Below are positions 5,410 to 6,239 of a stretch of DNA of 6,239 nt, piece by piece; position 1 is the stretch's first letter, and each line of letters begins with the position of its first letter. Location of the stretch: assembly GCA_020056515.1 (NCBI GenBank), contig JAGVHP010000041.1:1-6239 (forward strand), read 5' to 3'. A program made the translations under genes and the position numbers. Under the pieces are notes generated by a model. It had not been told where the DNA came from. It saw only the letters and a list, made by a program, of their open reading frames with translations, and ran no database searches. Source of the DNA: Candidatus Shapirobacteria bacterium. Lineage in GTDB: Bacteria > Patescibacteriota > Microgenomatia > UBA12405.

Positions 5410-6239
5410 AGGCCAAAGATTGCCAAAATAATAGTAGCTAGCCAAGCCCGGAAGACGATCTTTGGTTCTTCCCAACCAATTTTTTGCAGGGTCAGATGAA
5501 TCGGGGCCGCCGGGAAAACCTTTTTCTTAAAATAAATTTTAGAAACCATTTGAATGGCACTGCTTAGTCCTTCAATAATAAAAGGAGCGCCGACAATGAT
5601 TAAGGGGACGACTCGGCCCAAAAGGAGGGCGATAACAGCAAAAGTGGCTCCAAAAGAAAGTGAACCGACATCACCCAACCAGATACGAGCCGGGTAAATA
5701 TTAAAATATAAAAAGGCGACCAAGGCGCCAATCCAAAGGGAGATAAAAAGAGAAATAGGGGTGTCGAGGGAAGAGCCGGCCAGAATCCAGAAAGCAAAAA
5801 GGGAAATCATAAGGATACCGCCGGACAAACCGTCGAGGCCGTCACTAATATTAAAGAAATTAGCAAACGAAGTGACAATAATGGTGGAGATGGGAATGAA
5901 AAAAAGTCCAAGATTGATGGCACCGATAAATGGTAAGTAAATAAAATTAATCCCCAAACGGAAAAACATTAAAGAGGAAGCGATAACGGCTAATAGTATT
6001 TGAAGGAGTAATTTGTATTTCAGACGGAGGCCGAAAAATCCGGATTTCTTAAAACCAAAAAATTTAAAAATATCATCATAGAGCCCAAGGATACCGAAAC
6101 TGATAAAAGTAAAAAAGATAACTTCAATTTCGTGATTGAGCCGGAAATTGCTGGAAATAAATATTCTGGAGAATTTTAAAATAGGAAAAAGAAAGGAAAA
6201 AAGAATAACCACGGATAAGATAATTAACAATCCCCCGCC
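5391..6239 (-). CDS. mraY: MraY, phospho-MurNAc-pentapeptide transferase (5' end beyond window)
   Basis: MraY moves phospho-MurNAc-pentapeptide from UDP to undecaprenyl phosphate, forming lipid I. The 282 visible residues are very hydrophobic and carry the family's acidic active-site motifs: YDDIFK (54-59), NISDGLDGLSGG (130-141) and WLGDVGS (187-193), then the C-terminal APIHLTLQKIGWEE (245-258). The frame stays open to the right edge: codons for GGG precede the TTG at 6230 and match the end of the conserved TPTMGG motif, so that TTG is not the start and the true N-terminus is off-window. Normal MraY is 320-360 residues. The usual C-terminal PLHHHFE motif reads PIHLTLQ, losing two of three histidines. 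WecA-like transferases share the fold, but the GW-E block and dcw setting favour MraY. The stop overlaps the peptidase start by 19 bp. Confidence 0.92.
   Translation of the reverse strand, partial: GGGLLIILSVVILFSFLFPILKFSRIFISSNFRLNHEIEVIFFTFISFGILGLYDDIFKFFGFKKSGFFGLRLKYKLLLQILLAVIASSLMFFRLGINFIYLPFIGAINLGLFFIPISTIIVTSFANFFNISDGLDGLSGGILMISLFAFWILAGSSLDTPISLFISLWIGALVAFLYFNIYPARIWLGDVGSLSFGATFAVIALLLGRVVPLIIVGAPFIIEGLSSAIQMVSKIYFKKKVFPAAPIHLTLQKIGWEEPKIVFRAWLATIILAIFGLWLGLN

Noticed and set aside
5410..5475. Upstream ATG at 5475 as the start of the NlpC/P60 gene
   Set aside because: It would overlap mraY by 85 bp and the added 22 residues do not look like a signal peptide or domain; the ATG at 5409 gives a normal 19-bp overlap.
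6228..6230. TTG as the start of mraY
   Set aside because: The frame is open through the window edge and the preceding GGG codons match the conserved MGG motif, so the gene is truncated by the window rather than starting here.

Overview
The window is a compact stretch of a bacterial division and cell-wall (dcw) cluster. The minus strand carries seven tightly packed genes, and one small gene lies on the plus strand between them. The best guess for the host is a Candidate Phyla Radiation (Patescibacteria) bacterium, possibly Microgenomates-like. This rests on the AT-rich, heavily overlapping genes, the mostly absent Shine-Dalgarno motifs, and the divergent MurG glycine loop (TGTHLTP instead of GGTGGHxxP). 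It is an inference, since no rRNA or marker phylogeny is available here. TGA serves as a stop (end of the PLP-enzyme gene), so the TGA-recoding CPR lineages are unlikely.

Reading along the minus strand, from right to left: mraY (5' end cut off by the window edge, 6239-5391); a signal-less NlpC/P60-type cysteine peptidase (5409-4834); a small fold-type II PLP enzyme related to threonine synthase (4687-3887); an ATP-grasp ligase (3890-2778); ftsW (2791-1649); murG (1704-646); and ftsA (636-1, 3' half cut off). Consecutive genes overlap by 19, 4, 14 and 56 bp, and murG and ftsA are 9 bp apart. The one break is the 146-bp gap between the peptidase and the PLP enzyme. It contains a 51-codon plus-strand gene (4719-4874) encoding a LysW-like amino-group carrier protein with two CxxC zinc knuckles.

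MraY makes lipid I, MurG converts it to lipid II, FtsW polymerises lipid II at the septum, and FtsA anchors FtsZ to the membrane. The canonical genes murD, murC, murB, ddl and ftsQ are absent from their usual places. The carrier, ligase, PLP enzyme and peptidase group sits where murD would normally lie between mraY and ftsW.

The main point of interest is that group. ATP-grasp ligases and LysW carriers work together in known lysine, ortholog arginine and secondary-metabolite pathways. Here the pair is joined by a PLP enzyme and an apparently cytosolic peptidase inside a murein operon. The carrier also lacks the usual C-terminal EDWGE tail with terminal Glu and ends in EEK. One reading is a carrier- or peptide-scaffold-based route to a non-standard amino acid for the cell wall. 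That function is inference; the families and layout are read from the sequence. No RNA genes, CRISPR arrays, mobile elements or long repeats were seen, and no stretch over 300 bases lacks a gene.
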